A DNA stretch of 40,597 nucleotides from an uncultured Ruminococcus sp. (GTDB lineage Bacteria > Bacillota > Clostridia > Oscillospirales > Ruminococcaceae): assembly GCA_946186215.1 (NCBI GenBank), contig CAMHMM010000001.1, forward strand, positions 1 through 40,597, in the 5' to 3' direction. Below the pieces are notes generated by a model. That model was not told the origin of the DNA. It was given only the letters and a program-made list of their open reading frames with translations, and searched no databases. Positions within the stretch are counted from its first letter, which is position 1. Every line of letters starts with the position of its first letter. Position numbers and translations under genes: made by a program. Shown piece after piece: positions 26,008 to 34,430 of this stretch.

Positions 26008-26270
26008 TTATCTGCCGCTTCTCCTGCGGGGATGGGGTAACCCTCCCTGTATTCAAGGCTTATCTCTGCGGTGTCATCCTCAAAGATCACCCTGACGGTA
26101 TTTCCCGGGCGGAGCTTTTTCCCTCTCATGGTGCATACTTCTCCGTCTACCTCACAGATACCGGCCTGTACCATTTCCTTGGCCTCTCCGCCTGTATCGG
26201 CGATACCGGAGAATTTGAGAAGATCTCCCAGTCTGATAAATTCGGTTTTTATCTGTACTGTTTTCTGCAT
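26004..26270 (-). CDS. yaaA: S4-domain RNA-binding protein YaaA-like
   Basis: 88 aa from ATG 26270, preferred over GTG 26279; GGATGA lies 9 nt before the ATG. The S4 domain is clear: FIRLGDLLKFSGIADTGGEAK, then VDGEVCTMRGKKLRPGNTV. The gene between dnaN and recF is conserved in Firmicutes; RNA or ribosome binding is inferred from the fold. Confidence 0.88.
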   Translation of the reverse strand: MQKTVQIKTEFIRLGDLLKFSGIADTGGEAKEMVQAGICEVDGEVCTMRGKKLRPGNTVRVIFEDDTAEISLEYREGYPIPAGEAADK

Positions 26271-26309
26271 TTCGATCACTCATCCGATCATGAATGCGGC
26301 ATCTGCCGT

Positions 26310-27410
26310 TTATTTGAGCCTTACGGGAAGAACGAGGAATGTAAAATCATCCCCGTCAAAGGGTACTACCGTCATAGGCGAAAGGGAATTACCCAGCTTC
26401 AGGCGTATCTTGTCGCAGCCTGCAGCCCTGAGGGCATCGAGGAAGTAGCGGCAGTTAAAACCTATCTCAACGCTGTCACCTGTCATATCGGTAAATATCA
26501 TATCCTGGAAATTACCCAGTGCTGTGGAGCAGGAAACGGAAAGTGAGCCGTCATGGAAATTGCATCTTACCGCTGCCTTTGTATGCTCTACTATCATGAG
26601 CATACTTCTTTCGAGCATATCTATAAGGCTCTTTGTTTCAACAACTACCTCTGTGCCGAATTTCTTGGGAACAGAGCCCTGATATTTATGGAATTCTCCT
26701 TCAAGGAGCCTTGAAACTATCGTGTAGCTGCCTATATCGAATGCGACATGCTTTTTGGTAACATATACCGTTACCTTCTTCTCACCGTCATCAGAAAGCA
26801 TCTTTGAAAGCTCATTGAGTGCCTTTGCCTTGACAACGAAATTGAATCTGTCCTCGGTATTGATGCTCTCATGCCTGATCGCCAGTCTGAACCCGTCTAT
26901 CGCCACGAGATTGAACATACCGTTTTCGATATCGAAGAGCTCACCCTTGAGTATGGGCTTGCTGTCGCTGGTAGCAACGGCATATATGGTCTGCTCTATC
27001 ATATTCTTGAGCACGGGCTGTTCAAACTCAAAGAAATCCGTCTTGTCAACATCGGGGAGCTCAGGGTAATCATCCGCAGAAAGTGCGGGGATAGTGAACA
27101 CCGACTTGCCTGATGTGATGACAGTGCGGAGATTTTCGTCTATCTCAACAGTCACCCTTTCCTCGGGAAGCTTTCTTACGATATCGGAAAAATGCCTTGC
27201 GTTGAGGAGGATTATCCCGTGGTCGGTGCTTTCCACCTCAATGGATGTGATTATCGCAAGCTCCATATCATAGCCCGTAAGAGTGAGCTTCTTTGCGTCA
27301 AGATAAAACTGCACGCATTCGAGATACTGCATGGGTGATTTGGGAGGAACTGCTCTTATTACATTGTTCAGTGCATCCGTTAGCTCTTTTTTACTGCATG
27401 AGAATTTCAT
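26310..27410 (-). CDS. dnaN: DNA polymerase III sliding clamp (beta subunit)
   Basis: 366 aa from ATG 27410 (MKFSCSKKELTDALN), with GAAAGG 7 nt upstream. A longer open frame to 27476 has no family similarity. Three clamp domains of about 120 aa are inferred. The hydrophobic partner-binding end VVPFDGDDFTFLVLPVRLK is typical. It tethers the polymerase to DNA. It sits directly after oriC. Confidence 0.97.
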   Translation of the reverse strand: MKFSCSKKELTDALNNVIRAVPPKSPMQYLECVQFYLDAKKLTLTGYDMELAIITSIEVESTDHGIILLNARHFSDIVRKLPEERVTVEIDENLRTVITSGKSVFTIPALSADDYPELPDVDKTDFFEFEQPVLKNMIEQTIYAVATSDSKPILKGELFDIENGMFNLVAIDGFRLAIRHESINTEDRFNFVVKAKALNELSKMLSDDGEKKVTVYVTKKHVAFDIGSYTIVSRLLEGEFHKYQGSVPKKFGTEVVVETKSLIDMLERSMLMIVEHTKAAVRCNFHDGSLSVSCSTALGNFQDMIFTDMTGDSVEIGFNCRYFLDALRAAGCDKIRLKLGNSLSPMTVVPFDGDDFTFLVLPVRLK

Positions 27411-27481
27411 CGTTATACCTTTCTTCTCTTTATTTAAAATGATATCTTTGATTATGCATTTATAACATTCATACACCTGAA

Positions 27482-28077
27482 TGTTGAAAACTTTCTCTCA
27501 CAGGAAATTTGATCCCGTATTTCTATGTATATATATATTATATGTTTTAGTATCTGTAGTAGTAGTGTTGAAACTGTTTAAAACACAGCATATCCCGTGT
27601 CACAGACATTTTCTCCCTGAAATTTTCAACCTTGCCTGTTTTGAAAAAAATCTCAAAAGTTTAAAACCCTAAAGGTCTGTTGAAAGACACTGAAAAACAG
27701 GTGTTGAAAGTTGAAAACCGGTCGAAAGTTATGTTTAAAAATCGGCACTTTCGGAAAGCCTGACGGTTTTTATCAAAAAGATGTTGAAAAGAGCTTATTT
27801 TCAACAGAGTTTTCAACAATCGTGTCGAAAACTCAGGATTTTCCGGAGGCTGAAAATCCCGAAAAATGTCAAAAAGTAACCGTTTGTTACCACTTTGTAA
27901 TAAAATCCCTTTAAACCGAGTTTTCAACATTTTGTTGAAAAAGATATTGAAAAGCATAAAAAAACAGCTCTTTTTTAAAAATCCGGAAATGTAGGAATGC
28001 ACATCCCGAAAACAATATCAACAGCATATGTTTGTGATATTTTACTTTAAACAGGATCTGTTGAAAAGTTTTCAACA
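27482..28077. other. Replication origin oriC with TTTTCAACA boxes
   Basis: Eight exact 9-mers TTTTCAACA or its complement: 27482-27490(-), 27782-27790(-), 27798-27806(+), 27810-27818(+), 27921-27929(+), 27933-27941(-), 28059-28067(-), 28069-28077(+). One-mismatch forms lie at 27566, 27623, 27678 and 27702. Several form close inverted pairs with 1-7 bp between them. No standard TTATCCACA box was seen here. The region is AT-rich and has no convincing gene. Its place between dnaA and dnaN supports an origin. Confidence 0.85.
27521..27574 (+). other. Putative unwinding element with DnaA-trios
   Basis: An AT run (TATGTATATATATATTATATG) leads into TAG-TAT-CTG-TAG-TAG-TAG, directly joined to a box-like TGTTGAAAC (27566-27574). 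Read from the box outward, this is the 3'-GAT-5' trio repeat that DnaA uses to open the origin in Bacillus, followed by AT-rich DNA. It lies on the dnaN side, as in Bacillus. Confidence 0.65.
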
Positions 28078-28263
28078 GGTCGGCAAGGCCGACAGCTACT
28101 CGGCAGGCTGAGCCTGCACCCTCCCGTACTCTCATTTGTCAGGGAACGAGCTTTTGTGGCTCGGAACTCTTATTTACATTGAAGCTGGCGGCGAAACGCT
28201 GCTGTTGCCCGTATTTTTATATGTGGGTAACGCTCATCGGTGGCTAGGAGCTTTCATTTTCAA
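28078..28263. repeat. Mosaic hairpin repeat, locus 4, touching oriC
   Basis: GTCGGCAAGGCCGAC overlaps the last oriC box by a few bases. A GCAGGC-tga-GCCTGC hairpin and inverted linker pieces (CTCATTTGTCAGGGAACG, GGCTCGGAACTC) follow. It directly precedes the first copy of the 398-bp element. Confidence 0.75.
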
Positions 28264-28661
28264 GTTTCGGGCTGCAAATGAGCGTTAACATTCAAATACA
28301 AGTGCGGGTAACAGCGGACTTTGTCCGCCTAACGGTAGCCTTTTGTTTTAAACGGTTTATTTGTTGCAGGTCAAAGGGGATGAAACACCAGAGGGACGGA
28401 GCATCAGTCCGCAATAGCGGCAGTATTTGTGCGCCGTCCCTCTTCGTTTCTCCCCTTTGTATCCCCTTTTCCCCACTCTTTTGTTATTTTGCTTTCCGTC
28501 GAACCCCGTTTGTAACTCACTCAGGATTATCAGTACACTAAATCTCACATTCACTCAGGTGTGTTCTGAGGGGACAGTCGCCGATGTATGTCTGCTTTCT
28601 GCTTCATTTGACTCGCCCTGACACTTGTAAGGACACCTGCTCTCAGGTTTAGCAACCTCTC
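28264..28661 (+). repeat. 398-bp structured element, copy 1
   Basis: Opens with the linker (GTTTCGGGCTGCAAATGAG) and a GCGGAC-ttt-GTCCGC hairpin (28314-28328). An 86-nt hairpin spans 28373-28458: AAAGGGGA pairs with TCCCCTTT, GAAAC with GTTTC, and GAGGGACGG with CCGTCCCTC. About 200 nt of conserved sequence follows, ending CACCTGCTCTCAGGTTT..AACCTCTC. A second copy lies at 38002-38400. It has no transposase and no long conserved reading frame. It could be a noncoding RNA gene or a non-autonomous element; strand is set by agreement with copy 2. Confidence 0.75.
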
Positions 28662-28695
28662 ATGTCAGTTTCTTCTGTTTACCCTTAGTAAAATA

Positions 28696-28797
28696 AAAGT
28701 TCCGGGCTTCAGATGATAGTTATCTTTCAAATGAAAGAGCGGGTAGTTGTCGGCCTTGCCGACCGGGTAACAGCGGTGTTTCGCCGCCCGGTTTAGC
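28696..28797. repeat. Mosaic hairpin repeat, locus 5, entering the dnaA 3' end
   Basis: Linker AGTTCCGGGCTTCAGATGA at 28698, then a GTCGGCCTTGCCGAC hairpin, GCGGTG-ttt-CGCCGC (28773-28787) and CCGG-ttta-GCCGG. The dnaA stop codon lies in the loop of the last hairpin. Confidence 0.75.
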
Positions 28798-30130
28798 CGG
28801 CGGATTTCTTGATGTTCCTGATAAGATCCTCGATCGTGTCCCGTGTGAGGGGATCGGATTCTATGAGCTTTGTCACATCTGCGATGTAGAATGACACGGT
28901 GGCGTGATCTCTCTTGCCGAGCTCCGCACCGATATCCTGCAGTGAAAGCGATGTGCATTCCTTCATCACATAGGCCGCAGCCTTTCTTGCGATGGAGACC
29001 TGCTTTGCGCGAGATTTTGATTTTATCTCATCGGGTTTTACGCCGTATACCTGCGCAACATCCGCGATTATGCTGTCGTTTGTGAGGGTGGTGTCGTCAT
29101 CATCGGTGAGTATCTCCCTGATGACGCTCTGAACCTGCGCCATGGTAGGCGGCGAGTTCATAAGGCTCTGGTAGGCGCTGAGCTTTTTCACGCAGCCCTC
29201 GAGCTGTCTTACACTGGTCTTCAGCCTGCCAGCCATGTAGTTTATGTATTCCTCGCTGAGCTCAAGATCAAGTAGCCCCGCCTTTCTCTTGACGATGGCA
29301 CATCTTGTCTCATACTCTGGCATACCGATATCTGCGGTAAGACCGGATTCAAAGCGTGTCCTCAGCCTGTCCGCAAGGGATTTGATATTCTTCGGGTGCT
29401 GGTCGGAGGTTATCACGATCTGCTTTCCGTGGTTGTGGAGCTCGTTGAAGGTGTGGAAGAACTCCTCCTGCGTGGACTCCTTTCCGGAAATAAACTGTAT
29501 ATCATCCACCAGAAGCACATCAGCATTGCGGTACTTGCGCTTGAATGAAACAGTGTCCTGTATCTTTATAGCCTCGATCATTTCGCTGGTGAACTGCTCA
29601 CCTGTCACATAGATGATGTTGGCATCAGGATCGTTTTGCTGTATCCTGTTACTGATGGCCTTCATCAGATGGGTCTTGCCCAGTCCCGAATCCCCGTAAA
29701 TGAAAAGGGGATTGTATTTTCCGCCGGGGTTTTCAGCAACTCCCACACAGGCTGCATGGGCAAATTCATTGGATTTGCCGACTATGAAGGTGTCAAAGGT
29801 GTATTCATACTGGCCGTTGTTTACAGCCTTTGGCTTCGGCTTTTCTTCAAGCTTTTTCTTTTCATCCTCAGAGAGGATAACTATTTTTATCTTCCGTCCG
29901 GTGATATGCTCAAAGGCCTCATTTAATATCTCGCCGTGCTGCTCCTCGATCATATCCCTTGCCCAGTCCGAATCATCGCCGCTGACGGAGAGTGTGAAAA
30001 CATCTCCCTCAAAGCTTACGGGCTGGAGCTTTTTTATCAGAATATTATATGAAACATTGGTCAGCCTGTCCGAACGGACGAGCTGGCCGATGTAGTTCAT
30101 GACATCGTTGAAAATATCTGTAAATGACAT
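28793..30130 (-). CDS. dnaA: Chromosomal replication initiator DnaA
   Basis: 445 aa from ATG 30130 (MSFTDIFNDV), with AGGGGA 5 nt upstream; the longer open frame to 30316 is leader sequence. Domain I spans about 1-85. The AAA+ core has Walker A GDSGLGKTH (146-154), LLVDDIQF and the DRLRTRFESGL arginine-finger region. Domain IV ends the protein, with SKSRAKQVSIAR and the recognition helix RDHATVSFY (407-415). The usual form is RDHTTVxHA, so at least two positions of the DNA-reading helix differ. That agrees with the unusual box sequence in oriC. The C-terminal SAG-stop falls within a mosaic repeat. Confidence 0.98.
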   Translation of the reverse strand: MSFTDIFNDVMNYIGQLVRSDRLTNVSYNILIKKLQPVSFEGDVFTLSVSGDDSDWARDMIEEQHGEILNEAFEHITGRKIKIVILSEDEKKKLEEKPKPKAVNNGQYEYTFDTFIVGKSNEFAHAACVGVAENPGGKYNPLFIYGDSGLGKTHLMKAISNRIQQNDPDANIIYVTGEQFTSEMIEAIKIQDTVSFKRKYRNADVLLVDDIQFISGKESTQEEFFHTFNELHNHGKQIVITSDQHPKNIKSLADRLRTRFESGLTADIGMPEYETRCAIVKRKAGLLDLELSEEYINYMAGRLKTSVRQLEGCVKKLSAYQSLMNSPPTMAQVQSVIREILTDDDDTTLTNDSIIADVAQVYGVKPDEIKSKSRAKQVSIARKAAAYVMKECTSLSLQDIGAELGKRDHATVSFYIADVTKLIESDPLTRDTIEDLIRNIKKSAG

Positions 30131-30342
30131 CTGTATCCCCTGAAAGTTGTAATGCAGGGTGTCACGCCGTATCAAGATAACAGCATGGGAAAAAACACCT
30201 GTGATAGACAGGGATCTGTCTGCCGTCTTACGGCTTTGTAAAACCCTGTCACGATGTGTATTATTCCTGCATTCTGCCCTGTGTTTTCCGCCGCAGGAAA
30301 AGCGGCAGGAGCGCAAAAAGGCAAAAGCACACCAACATAACT

Positions 30343-30371
30343 ATTATAGCACAAATGAAAAAAAAAATCAA
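30343..30371 (-). promoter_or_regulatory. dnaA promoter
   Basis: Minus strand: TTGATT (30366-30371), 17-bp spacer, TATAAT (30343-30348). The predicted leader is about 205 nt and contains inverted repeats but no TTTTCAACA box, so autoregulation through these boxes is not evident. Confidence 0.75.
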
Positions 30372-30495
30372 GCAAAAAGATATATTTTGATATACTGTTT
30401 CTGGTAGATATAGAGCCTGTCAGAGATAATTTTGTTTTGTTGATAATGCACAAAATTCAATGAAATTTTTTTCAATATCATGTTGCTATAAAATT

Positions 30496-30524
30496 TTGAC
30501 ATTTTTTGAAAATTATGTTATAAT
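30496..30524 (+). promoter_or_regulatory. Promoter of the coiled-coil gene, divergent from dnaA
   Basis: TTGACA (30496-30501), exactly 17 bp, then TATAAT (30519-30524): a near-perfect sigma-A promoter. A hairpin CCTGTCC-ctca-GGACAGG (30539-30556) would form at the very 5' end of the transcript, which often protects mRNA from decay. Confidence 0.85.
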
Positions 30525-30636
30525 CAAAATAGTGATGTCCTGTCCCTCAGGACAGGATCAAAGCCTTTGTAAACGATTTTTTATTTAGTGATAAAGAGCG
30601 GAAAACGAGAAAACCTACCGGATCGGAGCAGATACT

Positions 30637-32142
30637 ATGGCAAATGAATTTGATTCCGCAGCATATGCTGCTGCACATCAGGAAAAAAAGATAGGTTCCT
30701 ATGAGGCTATATTCAAGGAATCTGCCTTTGCAAAGCCTCAGAATATCTATTTCACCATTACCGCAGGGCATATATTCGGAGAGGCCTTCGTAATGGAGCA
30801 GCAGGGCACCATGGAGGGCGATCCTGTTTACTGCAGATTCGTGTGCGGTCTCGAGGATATAACCAAGGTCTATATCAACGACAGAGTAAAGGTATCACCG
30901 CTGTTTATCCAGTGCGATACAGATGTGAAGGGCGTAGTTCACAGAAAAAGGATAATCGTTCCCTGTCTTCCCAATGTAAAGGAAATACTTGAGGAGATAA
31001 AGAAAGTCCACGCCGTTCATATGAAGAAATTTGAGGAGACGAAGCAGCGCGAAAGAGAGAGAAAGCTCGAGGAGCTTCGCAGGAACGAAGGCAGCGAGCC
31101 TGTTCAGGAGCAGGAAGCACAGCCCGAGGCAGTCGCACCCGAGAAGAGAAGCATCTATTTCGATCCCTCGCTCCCCGCATCACTGCCTCCCAGAAAGAAG
31201 CCCTCAAAGCTTGAGCTCACAGCCGATCTCGAAGAGGATCTCAAAACTCTTGAAAAGCTTTCCATGGCTGTATCCGCAAATGCAGGTACTTCCAAGCAGG
31301 AAAGCCAGAGCGGTGATTCTCCCGAGGTGGAGAAGGCTCTTGAAGCATTAAAGGGCGAGATAGAGGAGATCACTGCTCCCAAGAAGCGCCTTAAAAAGGC
31401 AAAGTCTGATATTGACGATCAGGTGCCCGAGCTTGATACAAAGAAGATAAAGGCTCCCAAGAAGATAAAGCACAACCCCGACGAGGTAGAGTCCATCGCA
31501 GCGGGAGAAGAGGTCAACACAGAAGAGATACTCGGTGTTCCCGCAGCAGTAGAGCAGGTTGAGAACAGTGTTGAGGAGATAAGCGCCGGCAACAAAAAGC
31601 CGCCCAAGGTAAAGACCGATATCCCCGATGAGCTGCTTTCGCTGGAGCTTCCGCCAATCGTTGAGCTGTCCCACGCTGATGAGCTTTCAACAGGTGATAT
31701 GCTCACCGATGTTGATGATGCGATAGCTGAGGAAAAGGCTGCAGAGGAGGCTCGTCTTGCCGAGGAAGCAAAGCTTGCACAGGAAAAAGCCGAAGCAGAG
31801 GCTAAGGCCGCTGAAGAAGCACGCATCGCCGAGGAAAAGCGCCTTGCGGAAGAAAAGGCAGCAGAAGAGGCTCGTCTTGCCGCAGAAGCGCAGGCAGCCG
31901 AGGAAGCAAGACTTGCGGAGGAGCAGCGCCTTGAAGAGGAAAGAAAGGCAAAGGAAAGAGCATCGTCCATCAGGAGCACAGAAAAGGTACGCACTGTTCC
32001 CAACAGGATAAGCGAGGGCACACAGAGCGGCGGCCTGAAAGATTTTGAGGACGCTATGAAGGCTCTTGCCGCAAGGAAGAATGAGCTTTCTCCCGAGGAA
32101 TACGCTCAGGAGAAGAAGAAGATAATAGCAACTCTTTATTGA
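30637..32142 (+). CDS. Coiled-coil protein with EEARLA repeats and SHOCT-like tail
   Basis: 501 aa, not assigned to a named family. The N-terminal domain (about 1-125) is a compact mixed fold, perhaps PH-like, with VYCRFVCGLEDITKVYINDRVKV. A long acidic/Lys-rich region follows. Residues about 365-440 are Ala/Glu/Arg heptads (EKAAEEARLAEEAKLAQEKA) predicting a long single helix. The last 35 residues, LKDFEDAMKALAARKNELSPEEYAQEKKKI, resemble a SHOCT-type tail. There is no signal peptide or membrane helix. GGAG is 8 nt before the ATG. It occupies the place next to dnaA where rpmH-rnpA usually stand. Function unknown. Confidence 0.8.
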   Translation: MANEFDSAAYAAAHQEKKIGSYEAIFKESAFAKPQNIYFTITAGHIFGEAFVMEQQGTMEGDPVYCRFVCGLEDITKVYINDRVKVSPLFIQCDTDVKGVVHRKRIIVPCLPNVKEILEEIKKVHAVHMKKFEETKQRERERKLEELRRNEGSEPVQEQEAQPEAVAPEKRSIYFDPSLPASLPPRKKPSKLELTADLEEDLKTLEKLSMAVSANAGTSKQESQSGDSPEVEKALEALKGEIEEITAPKKRLKKAKSDIDDQVPELDTKKIKAPKKIKHNPDEVESIAAGEEVNTEEILGVPAAVEQVENSVEEISAGNKKPPKVKTDIPDELLSLELPPIVELSHADELSTGDMLTDVDDAIAEEKAAEEARLAEEAKLAQEKAEAEAKAAEEARIAEEKRLAEEKAAEEARLAAEAQAAEEARLAEEQRLEEERKAKERASSIRSTEKVRTVPNRISEGTQSGGLKDFEDAMKALAARKNELSPEEYAQEKKKIIATLY

Positions 32143-32152
32143 TATGATAAGC

Positions 32153-32190
32153 TATCCCACGCCCTGCGGCGTGGGATATATACACTTTTT
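32153..32190 (+). terminator. Rho-independent-type terminator
   Basis: TATCCCACGCC pairs perfectly with GGCGTGGGATA across loop CTGC (32153-32178). A T-run comes 7 nt later (CTTTTT), which is further than usual. It lies 10 bp after the coiled-coil gene. Confidence 0.75.
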
Positions 32191-32215
32191 AAGTATATTG
32201 ACGCGGGTGAATGAA

Positions 32216-33124
32216 ATGAATATAAAAAAATATGCCGCTGTTTGTGCAGCGATCATGGTAATGAGTGCAGGAGTGCCGATCGGCAGCTTTGAAAATATGC
32301 CTTCTCTGTGTACAAGCGTATCAGCCGACGGGTATTATTATGTGCTCAACAAGCAGAGCAGCATCAAGGCTGTGCTCGGTGACGACGGTACTCTCAGCAT
32401 CAGCGGTTACGGTGAGATAACCAACGGAAGCTGGGTATACAAAAAGGACAAGACTGCAATAAAGTCGGTCGTATTTGAAAAGGGCAGCAGGATAACATCC
32501 ATCGGCGACGGCGCTTTCAGCGGATGCACTGCTCTTGAATCGGTAAAGCTCCCTGCTTACTTAAAGGAGATCCACGCAAACGCATTTTCGGGATGCGGGG
32601 CTCTTTCCGCTGTGAGCATACCCACCAAATGCACAGTTATCGGTAAAAACGCCTTTCTTGGCTGCACCTCACTTAAAAAGGTGACCTTCAGGGCAACGGC
32701 ACCCATCGCATTTTCCACCAAGTCCTTTGCCGACCTTACAGAGGATGTGACTGTGGAGATACCTGTGGGATCAACCTACGGAAAAAAGGAGATACTCGAA
32801 AGTCTCAAAAACGACAGGTTCGCTTCTGTTTTCGGTGATGCTCAGGTAATAAGAAAGGACACTCCCGACGAGCGCACCACACCTACGGTATATGCAGATA
32901 ACGGAAAGATCACCATAAGCTGGAAGGGTGCGGAGAATGCCCGTTATTATAATGTATATCTGATGAAGAATGACGGCAGTCTCAAAAAGCTCACCACCAC
33001 CGAAAAGACCACCTATGTGATGAACTGCAAGATAAATGGCCGCTACCGCTTTGCCATCCGCGCATACATCAACGGAAAATGGACAAAGGTATCCGACAAG
33101 GAAGTAGTTACGATACTTGCGTAA
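32216..33124 (+). CDS. Secreted BspA-like LRR protein with Fn3-like C-terminus
   Basis: 302 aa from ATG 32216, with GGGTGA upstream; the longer frame to 32144 runs through the terminator and is rejected. A signal peptide spans about 1-39, with cleavage near VSA-DG. Three LRR_5 units (about 95-170) follow the pattern ITSIGDGAFSGCTALESVKLP, and a fibronectin-III-like domain lies at about 215-302 (KITISWKGAENARYYNVYLM). Such proteins are extracellular and usually take part in adhesion or substrate contact. There is no sortase or dockerin signal. Confidence 0.85.
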   Translation: MNIKKYAAVCAAIMVMSAGVPIGSFENMPSLCTSVSADGYYYVLNKQSSIKAVLGDDGTLSISGYGEITNGSWVYKKDKTAIKSVVFEKGSRITSIGDGAFSGCTALESVKLPAYLKEIHANAFSGCGALSAVSIPTKCTVIGKNAFLGCTSLKKVTFRATAPIAFSTKSFADLTEDVTVEIPVGSTYGKKEILESLKNDRFASVFGDAQVIRKDTPDERTTPTVYADNGKITISWKGAENARYYNVYLMKNDGSLKKLTTTEKTTYVMNCKINGRYRFAIRAYINGKWTKVSDKEVVTILA

Positions 33125-33134
33125 GGGATCGAAC

Positions 33135-33203
33135 CCCCCTCCGCCTCACTGCGCCCGGCACCTCCCCTTTCAGTGGCGGCAAGACAGGCAGAGTCTGCAT
33201 CCA
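33135..33203. repeat. Repeat fragments, locus 6
   Basis: Reverse-oriented CCCTCCGCCTCACTGCGCCC-GGCACCTCCCC (compare 1469-1511), then a degenerate CAGGCAGAGTCTGCATCC module. It lies between the LRR and GNAT genes. Confidence 0.6.
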
Positions 33204-33227
33204 CGCAACAAAATAGAGTAAGATAAA

Positions 33228-33710
33228 ATGATACACATACGAAAATTCAGAAACGGTGATGAACAGGCGGTCGCGGATGTGATAGCCGTGACCATGCGGA
33301 CTGTGAATATAAAGGATTATCCCGAAAAATACATAGAGGACGCAGTTGCATTCCTGAATGCTTCAAAGATAAAGGAGCGCTCGGGCTGGATGCATCTCTA
33401 TGTGGTCTGCGATGATGATATGATCATCGGCTGCGGCGGCATCGCTCCCTACTGGAGCAAGGAAGATGAGAGCATCATATTCACCGTTTTCGTCCTGCCC
33501 GAATATCACGGCCACGGCATCGGCAGGAGCATCATTGAAGCGATAGAAAAGGACGAGATATTCCTTCGGGCGCGGCGCATCGAGGTGCCCGCATCCATAA
33601 CGGCGCTTGAATTTTACAGAAAAATGGGCTACGACTACAAGGACGGCAAAAAAGAGATAAACGAGGATATGGTCTATCTTCTTGAAAAAAGGCGCGAACC
33701 CGCAGTATGA
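33228..33710 (+). CDS. GNAT-family N-acetyltransferase
   Basis: 160 aa, one GNAT domain. IIFTVFVLPEYHGHGIGRSII holds the acetyl-CoA-binding motif A (H-G-H-G-I-G, a variant of R/QxxGxG/A), and ALEFYRKMGY is motif B. The substrate cannot be read. A strong terminator follows. Confidence 0.88.
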   Translation: MIHIRKFRNGDEQAVADVIAVTMRTVNIKDYPEKYIEDAVAFLNASKIKERSGWMHLYVVCDDDMIIGCGGIAPYWSKEDESIIFTVFVLPEYHGHGIGRSIIEAIEKDEIFLRARRIEVPASITALEFYRKMGYDYKDGKKEINEDMVYLLEKRREPAV

Positions 33711-33716
33711 ACTAAC

Positions 33717-33754
33717 AAAACAACCTCCCCGCTTGCAAACGGGGAGGTTGTTTT
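33717..33754. terminator. Bidirectional terminator
   Basis: AAAACAACCTCCCCG pairs with CGGGGAGGTTGTTTT across CTTGCAAA. It serves the GNAT gene and the convergent Tyr-rich gene. Confidence 0.92.
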
Positions 33755-33782
33755 GCATTTATTTAAAGGTTTAAAGGAGTTA

Positions 33783-34193
33783 TCAGAATATAATGTCATC
33801 TATATCAACGATGTAGTAGTTATGGCCCTTGATGTAGAAATATCCGATATCGTCGGAATAATAGATCTTTCTCTTGTAGATATCCTTGCCGATGTACTCG
33901 GTGAATGTAAAGTCCCAACCGAGGGATTCGCCGGTGCTGCCGCCGTTATATGCATAATAGCCTATCTTTGTGCTGTAATATACATCTCCATAGAAAGCGT
34001 CCTTGCCGACATATACGATTTCCTGATAAATGCCGTACTCGTCTTCCTGATATACCTGACCATCATTTACTCCGTCGTAAAATACATCTCCGTCATATGT
34101 ATAGTATGTAGCTGCTCCGACTGTTGAGAATACGGATACAGATGCGATAAGTGCTGCGATAGCTGCTGTTATTGTTCTCTTTGTGTTTTTCAT
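33783..34193 (-). CDS. Tyrosine-rich secreted protein
   Basis: 136 aa, not recognised. A clear signal peptide (KNTKRTITAAIAALIASVSV.. cut near VGA-AT) leads a mature part of about 108 residues very rich in Tyr, Asp and Gly. It has loose repeats of the form EIVYVGKDAFYGDVYYS and TEYIGKDIYKRKIYYS. AGGAGG is 8 nt before the ATG. The repeats suggest a small beta-strand surface or secreted protein. A possible alternative-sigma promoter lies upstream. Confidence 0.75.
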   Translation of the reverse strand: MKNTKRTITAAIAALIASVSVFSTVGAATYYTYDGDVFYDGVNDGQVYQEDEYGIYQEIVYVGKDAFYGDVYYSTKIGYYAYNGGSTGESLGWDFTFTEYIGKDIYKRKIYYSDDIGYFYIKGHNYYIVDIDDIIF

Positions 34194-34267
34194 AATAGGT
34201 TCCTCCTGAATTTAAAGCTTTTTTTATTTTATTTTTTGAAGCTTTGTTTTTTTCGCTTCTGTCTGTT

Positions 34268-34294
34268 TAACCGATGCAATGGAAAAAAAGGACA
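34268..34294 (-). promoter_or_regulatory. Possible alternative-sigma promoter shared with 38682-38708
   Basis: On the minus strand TGTCC (34290-34294), a 16-nt spacer and CGGTTA (34268-34273). About 50 bp around it match, on the plus strand, 38676-38720, with the same 16-nt spacing. This layout resembles ECF-type promoters. It lies 75 nt before the Tyr-rich protein start. Confidence 0.4.
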
Positions 34295-34369
34295 AGATTT
34301 TCTGAAAAAATTTTTGAGGATCTGTTTTTAGTGTTTCCTTAAAAGTAAATTAGAATTTCCCTGATCACA

Positions 34370-34398
34370 TTGACATAAGGAGAATTTTGGTATAGAAT
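34370..34398 (+). promoter_or_regulatory. Promoter of the small two-TM gene
   Basis: TTGACA (34370-34375), 17-bp spacer, TAGAAT (34393-34398). The predicted leader is about 93 nt. Confidence 0.65.
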
Positions 34399-34430
34399 TT
34401 AACTACGATCCCAAACAAATGATATGAGAA

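Noticed and set aside
28278..28541. Plus-strand 87-aa frame in the 398-bp element
   Set aside because: It crosses hairpin modules, has no ribosome site, and the frame is not maintained in copy 2.
33122..33140. GGGATCGAACCCCC, resembling a tRNA T-arm
   Set aside because: No acceptor stem, anticodon arm or D-arm can be built around it; it borders an intergenic repeat.
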